NCBI GenBank assembly: GCA_021296345.1
Contig: JAGWAN010000002.1
Span: forward strand, 27,040-91,039
Length of the DNA stretch: 64,000 bases
Source of the DNA: Acidimicrobiia bacterium
GTDB lineage: Bacteria; Actinomycetota; Acidimicrobiia; Spongiisociales; Spongiisociaceae
Direction of reading: 5' to 3'
This document shows positions 26,837 through 35,338 of the stretch, piece by piece; position 1 is the first letter of the stretch; every line of letters begins with the position of its first letter. The notes under the pieces were generated by a model. That model was not told the DNA's origin and searched no databases. It saw nothing but the letters and a program-made list of their open reading frames with translations. A program made the position numbers and the translations under genes.

Positions 26837-28623
26837 TGGCGTTCCTGGGCCAGTACGCGTCCACGGTCGAGTTCTCTGTCGCCTTCGCGCTCTTCGCCAT
26901 CGCCACCTACGCAGCGCTCCGAGGCGGGATCCTCAGCCTCGCCGGCACGCCGATGGCGGCTGTCACGGGATTCGTGAGCCTCGTTCTCGTGGAGGACCAC
27001 AACCTCCCTATCGAAGTGGTACTCGTCGTGGGAGTTGTGGTCGGCCTTCTGTCGGGCCTCCTGGTCAGCATCCCCCTGGCGAGGCTTGAGAGCCACTGGG
27101 TGGCGTTGGCAACGATCGCTCTCGTGTTGATGGCGCGGGTGGTCGTGCTGAATCTCGACTCCGTCACGGGCGGCGTGGACGGCGCGCCGATTACCCGGCT
27201 GGTCGAGCCATGGCATCTGATCACCGCCCTGGGCGCGGTGATGTGGGTGATGGCTCGTCACAGCAGGTCGCGGCTCGGACTTGCCGCCGAAGCCATTCGC
27301 AGCCACCCTGACGTAGCCGCATCGCTCGCAATCGATGTTCACGGCACACGGCGATCCTTGTGGATGTTGAGTGGCGCAATCGCAGGATTGGCAGGGGTCG
27401 TCTACGCAAGTCTGGTGCAATTCCTGTCGCCCGACACGTTCTACGTGAACATCGCCTTTGTGATGCTCGCCGCGGTGGTGTTGGGAGGGAACCGCCACTG
27501 GTTCGGGGGGATTGTCGGAGCATTCGTCTTCACCATCCTTCCTGAAATCCTCCGTCGGTTCCTCACCCAGGGCGAGACCATCGTGAACGGTGTGCTCTTG
27601 ATCCTCATCATGATCTACCTCCCGCGCGGCCTGGTCGATCCCACGCGCAAGGTACGAAGAGAGCTCAAGAGTCAGGCGACCAACATCCACTCGAATCATG
27701 GCGAGTCGTCAGCGGACGGAGGGCAAGAAGGAGAGTCCGAGCTGTGGAGTGTCAACCTGACAGGTCGCACGGCGCCCGAAGCCGATCCGACGCAGGATCG
27801 GCCCATTGCCCTGAGCGTCGAGGGCCTACGCAAGACATACGGCGGTTTGGTGGCGATCAGCGATCTCACCTTTACCGTTCCGGAAGGGTCCGTGTTCGGG
27901 ATCGTAGGGCCGAACGGGGCCGGGAAATCGACTTTGCTCGCAGCAATGGGCGGGGGAGACGAACCGGATCGCGGAAACATCCGGATTCTCGGACAGGACA
28001 TGACGGGATGGAAGCAAACTGACATCGCTCGCCAAGGCGTGGCACGTACCTACCAGACTGTGCAGCTGTTCGAGGATCTGACGGTGCTGGAAAACATCAT
28101 CGTCGGCTTCGATCGCGAACGCGTGACCAACTTCTGGGATCCTGTGTTCATGACGCCTCGCGACCGGCGCGAACGCACGGACCTGGCCGAGCGAGCGAGA
28201 GCCTTGATGGATCTGGTCGGTGTGATCGGCCAACCCGACCAGTATGCCGCCACCTTGTCCTACGCTAACCAACGCAGGGTCGAAATCGCTCGAGCTCTGG
28301 CGATGGAGCCATCCGTCCTGCTGTTGGATGAGCCGACGGCGGGCATGCACAAGCTCGGTTCACAGGCGATCGGCGAGCTCATGCTCAGCCTGACGGACCG
28401 CGGCCTCACGGTGATAGTCATCGAGCACAACCTCGAGCTCGTGCTCAACTACTGCGAACGAGCAATCGTGATGGACTTTGGCAAGTTGTTGGCGCAGGGT
28501 ACGCCGGCCGCCTGTCTGTCCGACCCCACGGTGATCGAGGCTTACTTCGGAAGGAAGGCTGATGCTGTGCGTATCGAATCTCTCGTCAAGCTACGGCAAC
28601 ATAAGGGCAGTCAACAACGTTGA
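26836..28623 (+). CDS. Fused LivM permease-LivG ATPase
   Basis: 595 aa. Residues of about 1-280 are a LivM-type membrane domain ('YAALRGGILSLAGTPMAAVTG', read as GGILSLAGTPMAA; 'GAIAGLAGVVYASL'). A polar linker follows, then a LivG ATPase: Walker A 'GPNGAGKSTLLA', signature region 'LSYANQRRVEIARAL', Walker B 'VLLLDEPTAGM', and switch 'VIEHNLELVL'. LivG ATPases normally have LSYGxQR; here Ala replaces Gly. The last 62 bp overlap the following livF-type gene. Fusions of M and G occur in some actinobacteria. Confidence 0.9.
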   Translation: MAFLGQYASTVEFSVAFALFAIATYAALRGGILSLAGTPMAAVTGFVSLVLVEDHNLPIEVVLVVGVVVGLLSGLLVSIPLARLESHWVALATIALVLMARVVVLNLDSVTGGVDGAPITRLVEPWHLITALGAVMWVMARHSRSRLGLAAEAIRSHPDVAASLAIDVHGTRRSLWMLSGAIAGLAGVVYASLVQFLSPDTFYVNIAFVMLAAVVLGGNRHWFGGIVGAFVFTILPEILRRFLTQGETIVNGVLLILIMIYLPRGLVDPTRKVRRELKSQATNIHSNHGESSADGGQEGESELWSVNLTGRTAPEADPTQDRPIALSVEGLRKTYGGLVAISDLTFTVPEGSVFGIVGPNGAGKSTLLAAMGGGDEPDRGNIRILGQDMTGWKQTDIARQGVARTYQTVQLFEDLTVLENIIVGFDRERVTNFWDPVFMTPRDRRERTDLAERARALMDLVGVIGQPDQYAATLSYANQRRVEIARALAMEPSVLLLDEPTAGMHKLGSQAIGELMLSLTDRGLTVIVIEHNLELVLNYCERAIVMDFGKLLAQGTPAACLSDPTVIEAYFGRKADAVRIESLVKLRQHKGSQQR

Positions 28624-29260
28624 CCTGCTAGTTAACCGAGGGGCGATGGTATCCCTCATCGGCTCGAACGGGTCGGGCAAGTCCACGACGCTGAAGACGA
28701 TCGCCGGCATGCATAGTCCGGATAGTGGGACAGTGAAGTTCGGCGATCGTGACATCACCGGCTGGCCGACTCACCGACTCGCCCATCATGGACTCGCGTT
28801 CCTGATGGAACGACCGACCTCCGTGGTTGCGCCACTCACCGTGGAGGAAAACCTGGCACTGGGTTCCGCCGCGAGACGTTCCAACGTCCCGGAGATGCTC
28901 ACCCGAGTCTTCGAACTGTTCCCACGCCTGAAGGAACGGCGCGGGCAGTATGCGGGGACTCTCAGCGGCGGCGAACAGCAGATGGTCGCTATCGGGCGGG
29001 TCTTGATGACAGACCCGGAGTTGCTGCTCATAGACAGTCCGACGATCGGGCTCGCTCCGGCCATTGTGGACGAGGTCTATGCCTCGATAACCCGGCTGCA
29101 CGCCGAGGGACTTTCGATCCTCTTCATCGAACAGAACGCCGAACTCGCACTGGCTCTCTCGGACCACACCTACTTGCTCCACAGAGGATCGATCGCAATC
29201 GAGGGTCCGTCGGCGACGCTGCGGAACTCGCAGGAGATGGTCGACGCGTACCTGGCATAG
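28562..29260 (+). CDS. LivF-type ABC transporter ATPase
   Basis: 232 aa. Walker A 'GSNGSGKSTTLK', signature 'LSGGEQQMVAIGR' and Walker B 'LLLIDSPTIGL' are present. In the Walker B the usual Asp-Glu-Pro is Asp-Ser-Pro, so the catalytic Glu is replaced by Ser. This could make this site poorly hydrolytic and leave the LivG half as the main engine. The ATG at 28562 begins the domain at its usual place and follows GGAAGG; the resulting 62-bp overlap with the upstream gene is unusually long. Confidence 0.87.
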   Translation: MLCVSNLSSSYGNIRAVNNVDLLVNRGAMVSLIGSNGSGKSTTLKTIAGMHSPDSGTVKFGDRDITGWPTHRLAHHGLAFLMERPTSVVAPLTVEENLALGSAARRSNVPEMLTRVFELFPRLKERRGQYAGTLSGGEQQMVAIGRVLMTDPELLLIDSPTIGLAPAIVDEVYASITRLHAEGLSILFIEQNAELALALSDHTYLLHRGSIAIEGPSATLRNSQEMVDAYLA

Positions 29261-29261
29261 C

Positions 29262-29307
29262 GCTAGGCGGTAGTGTTAGCAACTAGTAACGATAACTAGC
29301 AATTAGC
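29262..29307. repeat. Degenerate heptad-repeat tract at a convergent gene end
   Basis: TAG-containing units recur about every 7 nt (GCTAGGC, GGTAGTG, TTAGCAA, CTAGTAA, CTAGCAA, TTAGC). The tract fills the short gap between the convergent livF and meaB-type genes and overlaps the last codons of the latter. Confidence 0.55.
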
Positions 29308-30273
29308 TTCGCGGTCGGTGTCCTCGATCCGGAACGAGTCGAAGATCTGCTTGGCGGCACTCCACGGATCAGTAGCGCCCGCCATCACAGCCTCCGAGTA
29401 CTGAGCGATTGCCGGTCCGGAAACCTGCACCACCAGCCTCTCGATCATTCGGGAGATCTCCGCTTCCGCCCGAGCCCGGCGCCTGGCTCGCAGCGCGCCC
29501 AAGCCGGCCATGCTCTCGTTGTGTGACCGGATAGCGTCGACCAACTCATCGACTCCCTCACCGGTCTTGGCCACGGTGAGCAGCACCGGTGGCCGCCAGT
29601 CGTGGCCGGGGCCCATCGACACCATGTTCTCCAACGTTCTCGCTGCCTTGATCGCTCCGGGGTGGTCAGCCTTGTTCACGACGAAGACGTCCCCGACCTC
29701 CATGAGGCCTGCCTTCTCCGCCTGGATGTCATCGCCGAAGCCCGGTGCGATGACAACGACCACGGTATCGGTCCGATCGATCACTTCTACCTCGGATTGG
29801 CCGACTCCGACCGTCTCGAAGAGGATCGGTCCGTAGCCCTCTGCGTCGAGAAGGACAGCCACCATCTCGGCCGACGCGTTCAACCCTCCGAGACGGCCAC
29901 GCGTGGACATCGAACGGATGAAAACACCTGGGTCGCCGGTGTGAGATCCCATCCGGACACGATCCCCGAGGAGAGAACCACCGGAGTAGGGACTGGACGG
30001 GTCTGTGGCGACAACGGCCACCCGGCGCCCGTCCCGCCGGTAGGCGCCGAGCAACTTGTCGGTGAGCGTGCTCTTGCCCGATCCGGGCGGGCCGGTGATC
30101 CCGATTCGGAGCGCGCCGGTGGCGTGGGCGTAGGCGCGCTCAAGCAGCTGACCTACTGAATCGGGCTCACGCTCGCAGCGGCTGATCGCCCGTGCGAGCG
30201 CTCGTCGATCCCCTCCGAAAAGGGTCGCGCCGGCTGCCGTGTCCGGGTTCGAGATCGACTGATTGCCTTCCAC
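29296..30273 (-). CDS. meaB: MeaB/ArgK-type G-protein chaperone of B12-dependent mutases
   Basis: 325 aa. G1 'GPPGSGKSTLTDKL', G3 'ETVGVGQSE' and G4 'VVNKADHPG' are present. MeaB proteins gate cofactor loading and protect methylmalonyl-CoA mutase and relatives from inactivation. The gene is divergent from a mutase large subunit, with only 23 bp between starts, which strongly ties the two together. The family is often misnamed LAO/AO transport ATPase. Confidence 0.92.
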   Translation of the reverse strand: MEGNQSISNPDTAAGATLFGGDRRALARAISRCEREPDSVGQLLERAYAHATGALRIGITGPPGSGKSTLTDKLLGAYRRDGRRVAVVATDPSSPYSGGSLLGDRVRMGSHTGDPGVFIRSMSTRGRLGGLNASAEMVAVLLDAEGYGPILFETVGVGQSEVEVIDRTDTVVVVIAPGFGDDIQAEKAGLMEVGDVFVVNKADHPGAIKAARTLENMVSMGPGHDWRPPVLLTVAKTGEGVDELVDAIRSHNESMAGLGALRARRRARAEAEISRMIERLVVQVSGPAIAQYSEAVMAGATDPWSAAKQIFDSFRIEDTDREANC

Positions 30274-30296
30274 ATCGCGGATTATGCTCCCAAGAA

Positions 30297-31913
30297 GTGA
30301 GGAACAAAAGCCCAGAGGACAAGTCTCCCCACCCGCCGCCGGAATTCCCGACCGTCACCCAGTCCGGTATACCACTCGAGTCATGGTACGGACCAGAAGC
30401 GCTCGAGGAGATCGAGCCTGCGGCCGACATCGGTGCGCCCGGCCGGTTCCCATTCACCAGAGGGATCCGGCCGCATATGTACCGCGAGGGGCTGTGGGTG
30501 ATGGGCCAGTACTCCGGCTACGCGACCCCCCGGGAGACGAACGCTCGGATCAAGTCGCTCTTAGCCCAAGGTCAGAAGGGCTTCTCCATCGCTCTCGACC
30601 TGCCGACACAGAATGGCCTCGATTCCGACGATCCGTTGGCCATGGGCGAAGTCGGCAAAGTCGGGGTACCGATCGACTCCCTGGCCGACATGGAAGAGTT
30701 GCTCGACGGGATACCGCTCCATCAACTCCATCAGATCCGTACGACTGCGAACTCGATCGGTCCGATCGCTGCATCGCTCATCATCGCCGCGTCGGAGAGC
30801 CTGGGGGGCGCACCCGACGACTTCCGAGTGATGTTCCAAAACGACGTATTGAAGGAGTATGTGGCACGGGGCACGCAGATCTTCCCACCCCGGCGCGGCC
30901 TGGAATTCTCGGTCGACCTCGTCGAATACTGCGCGAGACATCTCCCCCACTGGGAACCCATCGAATTCTGTGGGTATCACATTCGCGATTCGGGCGCCAA
31001 TGCCATCCAGGAGGTGGCCATTGCCTCCGCCAACGGCATCGAATACATCGAAGCTGCCCTCAAGAGGGGGCTCTTGGTGGACGACTTCGCCCCCAATCTC
31101 TTCATGTTCCTCTCCGCCGACCTCGATATCTTTGAAGAGGTGGCGAAGTATCGAGCGACTCGCCGGATGTGGGCTCATCTCATGCGCGATCGCTACGGAG
31201 CTACAGACCCGAATAGCCACGCTCTCAACATCTTCGTGTACACGCTTGGCGGGTCTCTAACGGCGCAGGAGCCTCTGAACAACGTCTCACGGGTGGCGTT
31301 CGAGGCCCTCGCCGCGGTATTGGGAGGTGTCCAGACGCTGGCCACATCCTCGTACGACGAGGGAATCGGCCTGCCATCGGCGGAAGCAGCCCATCTGTCT
31401 CTCCGCGCCCAGCAGATCATCGCCTTGGAGACAGGCGTCCCGCGTACCGCCGATCCCTTGGGCGGATCGTATTTCGTCGAATGGCTGACCGACCAACTCC
31501 ACAGCAAGATCCTCGAATACATGAGCCGGATCGCCGATCAGGGCGGAGCGATCGCGGCCCTGGAAAGTGGCTGGATCGGGGCGGAGATCGAGCGAGAGGC
31601 CTATGCGCTCCAACGCGGCATCGACGATGGCACGCGGCCGCGTATCGGCGTGAACCGTTTCGCTGATGGCGTTCCCACACCCACCGCCGGCTTTGCGATC
31701 GCAAATGATGGCGAGGATGAGCAGGTCGAGAACCTGCGGAGGCTTCGAGCCGATCGCAACAAAGCGGACGTAGACGCCTCGCTCGCCGAGGTCAGGGACG
31801 CCGCGGCCACAGGCCGCAACTCCATGCAGCCGATTCTCCAAGCCGTCAAGTCCTATGCGACCGTCGGCGAAATCACCTCCGTACTGCGGGACGAGTGGGG
31901 AACCTACCGATGA
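30297..31913 (+). CDS. Methylmalonyl-CoA mutase-like large (catalytic) subunit, no B12 domain
   Basis: 538 aa TIM-barrel mutase without the C-terminal cobalamin domain. By alignment with Propionibacterium MCM the key positions look kept: Tyr89 as Y72 ('GQYSGYATPRETN'), Arg207 as R191 ('VARGTQIFPP'), and His244 as H228 ('CGYHIRDSG'). The Arg before the Gln-Tyr is Gly here, and 'SIALDLPTQNG' replaces the MCM 'SVAFDL'. It must borrow a B12-binding subunit; the only candidate in the window is at 48175. The GTG at 30297 is chosen as the start; the in-frame GTG at 30192 would overlap meaB. It is followed (ATGA) by an acyl-CoA ligase. The substrate is uncertain. Confidence 0.85.
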   Translation: MRNKSPEDKSPHPPPEFPTVTQSGIPLESWYGPEALEEIEPAADIGAPGRFPFTRGIRPHMYREGLWVMGQYSGYATPRETNARIKSLLAQGQKGFSIALDLPTQNGLDSDDPLAMGEVGKVGVPIDSLADMEELLDGIPLHQLHQIRTTANSIGPIAASLIIAASESLGGAPDDFRVMFQNDVLKEYVARGTQIFPPRRGLEFSVDLVEYCARHLPHWEPIEFCGYHIRDSGANAIQEVAIASANGIEYIEAALKRGLLVDDFAPNLFMFLSADLDIFEEVAKYRATRRMWAHLMRDRYGATDPNSHALNIFVYTLGGSLTAQEPLNNVSRVAFEALAAVLGGVQTLATSSYDEGIGLPSAEAAHLSLRAQQIIALETGVPRTADPLGGSYFVEWLTDQLHSKILEYMSRIADQGGAIAALESGWIGAEIEREAYALQRGIDDGTRPRIGVNRFADGVPTPTAGFAIANDGEDEQVENLRRLRADRNKADVDASLAEVRDAAATGRNSMQPILQAVKSYATVGEITSVLRDEWGTYR

Positions 31914-33451
31914 CATCTACGGTGGCTGATCTCGGCGCCCTGCTGGACCGGTCATTTCGACAGCACGCGTCACGAGTCGCCGTAGAAGACGGAGACCGAG
32001 CGGAAACGTTCTCCCAGCTTGCCGACCGGTCTGACCGCCTCGCGTCGGCTCTTCTCGAACTGAATCCCACGGGGAGACCGGTCGCCATTCTCGCCTCCAA
32101 TCGCATGGAGTACATCGAAGCCGACATTGCCCTGGTGAAGGCGGGCCATCCCAAAGTCCCGATCAACATGCGCTTGAGCCAGTCCGAACGCCTGCATGTG
32201 GTGAGCGACTCCGGGGCCGCAATGCTGATCACTGAGGCTACATCGACCGACTCTGCCCTGAGCTTGGTCGACGAGGCTGAAGCACTCGATACCGTCGTGT
32301 CCGTCGGCGGTGGCGGAACCCACGACTACGAAGATGTTCTCGGAGCTGCAAACCGGCCCCCCTCCCGCCCGTGGCGACCGGATGACCCGAGCGTGATCCT
32401 CTACACCTCCGGTACGACCGGCCGTCCAAAGGGCGCAACAGCCACCTTTCGAAGTCGGATGGCTGCAACCTGGAACATGTTGCTCGATGAGTTGATCGAC
32501 GTCGCGCCTGGAGACGGCATGCTGCACGCAGGGTCGCTGTCACACGGCAGTGGCTCGAAGGTGATTGCGTATGCCCTCAGCGGAGCGCGCAACATCGTGG
32601 CGCCGTCATTCGATCCCGGCCGCTTCCTGGATGAAGCTCTGCGTCGGCGGGCAACCGCCACGTTCGTCGTGCCCACAATGATCACGATGCTCACCGAGGA
32701 AGCCGAGGCACGGGAAAGATCGGCACTCAGCCTGCGACACGTCTCGTACGGAGGCTCCCCGATCGCGCCGAGCACAATCAGGAGAGCCGTCGACGTCTTC
32801 GGCCCGGTATTCGTGCAGGTCTACGGGACGGCGGAGGCGCCGCATCCGCTCACCGTGCTCCCCCGCTCCGATCACGTCGATGCGTCCGGTCGACGTCTCG
32901 CGTCAGCGGGCAAACCGGCGCGATCGGTCGAGCTCCGACTTGTCTCGACAGGTGCTCTCGACCCACGGGTGGGCGAGATCCAGGCTCGAGCGGAGAGCGT
33001 GATGATCGGATACTGGAATGACGAAGAGTCGACTCGAGAGGCATTTGTCGACGGGTTCTACCGGACCGGAGATATCGGGTACTTGGACGATGAGGGTTAC
33101 CTGACAATCGTCGACCGGCTGAAGGACATGGTCATCAGCGGAGGGTTGAACGTATACCCGGCGGAAGTCGAGGCGGCGATCGCCAACCACACCGGCGTTC
33201 TCGAATCAGCCGTGATCGGAGTGCCCGACGAGCGATGGGGTGAACGCGTCGTCGCGTATGTGGTTGCCAAGCCCGGGCACACCGTGAGCCCCGAGGAGGT
33301 CACTGCGGAGGTGGCCGGCAGGCTGGCCGGCTACAAGAAGCCGCGAAACGTGTGGATCGTGGAGGAGCTGGCGAAGGGCTCGACCGGCAAGATTCTCAAG
33401 TCGGCGCTCAGAAGTCAACACTGGGATCAACAATCCCGCCAGGTGAACTGA
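31910..33451 (+). CDS. AMP-forming acyl-CoA synthetase
   Basis: 513 aa, ANL superfamily. It has the P-loop 'VILYTSGTTGRPKGA', the A5 region 'VYGTAEAPHPLT', 'FYRTGDIGYLDDEG', the hinge 'IVDRLKDMVISGGLNVYPAEVE', and catalytic Lys in 'GSTGKILKSALR'. It activates a carboxylic acid to its CoA thioester through an acyl-AMP. Its ATG overlaps the mutase stop, so it probably makes the substrate or a precursor of that mutase. Chain-length preference cannot be read. Confidence 0.9.
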   Translation: MTSTVADLGALLDRSFRQHASRVAVEDGDRAETFSQLADRSDRLASALLELNPTGRPVAILASNRMEYIEADIALVKAGHPKVPINMRLSQSERLHVVSDSGAAMLITEATSTDSALSLVDEAEALDTVVSVGGGGTHDYEDVLGAANRPPSRPWRPDDPSVILYTSGTTGRPKGATATFRSRMAATWNMLLDELIDVAPGDGMLHAGSLSHGSGSKVIAYALSGARNIVAPSFDPGRFLDEALRRRATATFVVPTMITMLTEEAEARERSALSLRHVSYGGSPIAPSTIRRAVDVFGPVFVQVYGTAEAPHPLTVLPRSDHVDASGRRLASAGKPARSVELRLVSTGALDPRVGEIQARAESVMIGYWNDEESTREAFVDGFYRTGDIGYLDDEGYLTIVDRLKDMVISGGLNVYPAEVEAAIANHTGVLESAVIGVPDERWGERVVAYVVAKPGHTVSPEEVTAEVAGRLAGYKKPRNVWIVEELAKGSTGKILKSALRSQHWDQQSRQVN

Positions 33452-33482
33452 GATACCCGTGCCGATCCAGGAGGAGATCTGA

Positions 33483-34235
33483 ATGCCAGGGCTGGCCGCT
33501 GCGAGTGGAGACCGGATCAACATCCAGGGGTTCGACCTGACCGAGGAGTTGATCGGCGGCACCAGCTTCGCTGCGATGCTCCACCTCCTCACGATCGGAA
33601 CGATGCCCGAGCGATCGATCGAATCGATGATCGACGCCATGTTGGTGACCCTCGCGGAGCACGGCCTCACTCCGTCCGCCATCACGGCGCGTCTCACCTA
33701 TCACGGTGCGCCTGACAGCCTCCAGGGTGCGGTGGCCGCCGGTCTCCTCGGGGCCGGTCCTGCGTTCCTCGGCACGACAGAGCAGGCTGCCGAAATGCTG
33801 GCGCGGTTGGTACGCGACTCCACAACTGAGACGCGAGAGCAACTCGTGGCAGAAAGCGTGGCCACCTGGCTGAGGGATGGGGTGGTGATCCCCGGCTTTG
33901 GCCACCCGATCCATCGAGACGGCGACAAGCGGGTTGCAGCACTCAGACGTGTCCAAGTCGATCAAGATCTCCCGGAAGAGCATTTCCTCACCGCGGTCCT
34001 GGTGGAAAATGCTCTGAGCGATGCCAAGGGCAAGACCGTACCGATGAATGCCGCCGGAGCGATCGGCGCCATCGTGTCCGACATGGGACTGCCTCCGCGG
34101 TTCGCCCGGGGCCTTTCGATCGTCGCTCGCTCGGCGGGCCTCCTCGCACACGTCATCGAGGAAGCAGAGCATCCCATCGCCCACCGGATCTGGGAGGACA
34201 CCCGCTCGAGATCGTCTCACGAGACCCGACCTTGA
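33483..34235 (+). CDS. Citryl-CoA lyase-like protein (citrate synthase fold)
   Basis: 250 aa, much shorter than citrate synthase. It has the citrate-synthase-type 'PGFGHPIHRDGDKR' (H141 and H144), 'LQGAVAAGLLGAGPAFLG' and 'GLSIVARSAGLLAHVIEE'. The family is annotated as citryl-CoA lyase, but the exact reaction is rarely proven; a C-C bond formation or cleavage on an acyl-CoA is the reasonable expectation. GGAGGAGATCTGA precedes the ATG. It is 31 bp downstream of the ligase, in the same operon. Confidence 0.75.
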   Translation: MPGLAAASGDRINIQGFDLTEELIGGTSFAAMLHLLTIGTMPERSIESMIDAMLVTLAEHGLTPSAITARLTYHGAPDSLQGAVAAGLLGAGPAFLGTTEQAAEMLARLVRDSTTETREQLVAESVATWLRDGVVIPGFGHPIHRDGDKRVAALRRVQVDQDLPEEHFLTAVLVENALSDAKGKTVPMNAAGAIGAIVSDMGLPPRFARGLSIVARSAGLLAHVIEEAEHPIAHRIWEDTRSRSSHETRP

Positions 34236-34353
34236 TTCGGCAAACCCGACATTCCGACCTGGGGAGCCCTTAACATCCGATATCGTCTACTGACGAACCA
34301 AACGCCCGCAGAAGGTCCATTCCATTGATGACGGCAATTGACTCGAGAGTCGC

Positions 34354-35286
34354 ATGACGTCTGCCATAGCACGGCGAGAGTGGAGCGTTCCTGTCGGACG
34401 CCGGATCGACGGCGCACCATGGCACATCCGATTCGTCGAGCTCCGTGGTGCCGCCCCGGGACCGGCGACGGCGATCGTCGCAGGGCTGTACGGCGACAAA
34501 CCGCTCGGGTCGATCGCGGTGCACGATCTGGAACTACAACTGATGCAGGAGCAACTGAAGGGCACGGTTCTCCTGGCCCCAGCCGTGAACCTCCCCGCCC
34601 TTCAGGTAGGCACCCGAGTCTCGCCCGACCACCTGTACTTGAACCGGCGCTTCCCAGGGACACCGAGCGGCTTTCTCACCGACCAGGTGGCTCACGCCGT
34701 CGCAAACGTCGTCTACGAGCATTCGGAGTGCGTCATCGACCTGCACTCAGGGACGCCCAACATGGCGCTGTGGTATTCCTATGATGCCGGGGATCTCGAG
34801 CTCACGTCCTCGTTCGGCTACCTTCCGGTGGTCGTTGACTTCCGGCCGGGAGGCCAGGTCAGCGCGACAGCCGTCGAGCGCGGGCTCTCAGGCTTCCTCC
34901 CCGAGTTCGGTGGGGCGAGCCTGCCCTCCCCGGCCGCCGGCGTCGAGGGCAGCCTGAACACGTTGCGCTATCGGGGCCATCTCGGCGGTAGTCCCACCGG
35001 CCCACCGCGATTGCCCGTCATCCGCGAACGGCCGCTGTTCCTCGCTTCCACGAGTGGTGTCCTCCAAGCCAGCGTGTCGACCGATTCGGTCGGCAGTGAG
35101 ATCCCCGCGGGCCGTCTGGGATGGATCACCAGCCCCGCTACCGGGGAGGTGTGGGAGGAGTTCGAGATCGACCGGCCCGGCATCCTCTTGATGGCGGTGA
35201 CCACGCCGACGATCGTCAACCCTGGCGATTTCGCTTTCATGGTCGGGTTCCCCCATGACGAGGTCGAAGTCCCCGGAGCGTCATGA
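34354..35286 (+). CDS. AstE/AspA-like (succinylglutamate desuccinylase-type) protein lacking two zinc ligands
   Basis: 310 aa. The fold is recognisable from 'YLNRRFPG' (substrate Arg), 'VIDLHSGTP' (H131, third zinc ligand) and the C-terminal 'ITSPATGEVWEEF' barrel. The family's first motif, His-Gly-x-Glu, reads 'GLYGDKPLG': the His is Y46 and the Glu is K49. A normal zinc hydrolase activity is therefore doubtful. It may be a binding protein, use a different metal geometry, or have a new activity. The gene follows a 118-bp gap and overlaps the start of the flavoprotein region. Confidence 0.7.
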   Translation: MTSAIARREWSVPVGRRIDGAPWHIRFVELRGAAPGPATAIVAGLYGDKPLGSIAVHDLELQLMQEQLKGTVLLAPAVNLPALQVGTRVSPDHLYLNRRFPGTPSGFLTDQVAHAVANVVYEHSECVIDLHSGTPNMALWYSYDAGDLELTSSFGYLPVVVDFRPGGQVSATAVERGLSGFLPEFGGASLPSPAAGVEGSLNTLRYRGHLGGSPTGPPRLPVIRERPLFLASTSGVLQASVSTDSVGSEIPAGRLGWITSPATGEVWEEFEIDRPGILLMAVTTPTIVNPGDFAFMVGFPHDEVEVPGAS

Positions 35287-35338
35287 CGCCAAGGTCGGAG
35301 AAGCAGATGACGACCGGCCGGCTGCCCGGCGCCGAGGC

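Noticed and set aside
33483..34235. Apparent loss of the citrate-synthase aspartate (NAAGA instead of NVDG-type sequence)
   Set aside because: As far as I recall the short citryl-CoA-lyase-annotated family commonly has NA-x-GA here, so it is probably a family trait and not a defect.
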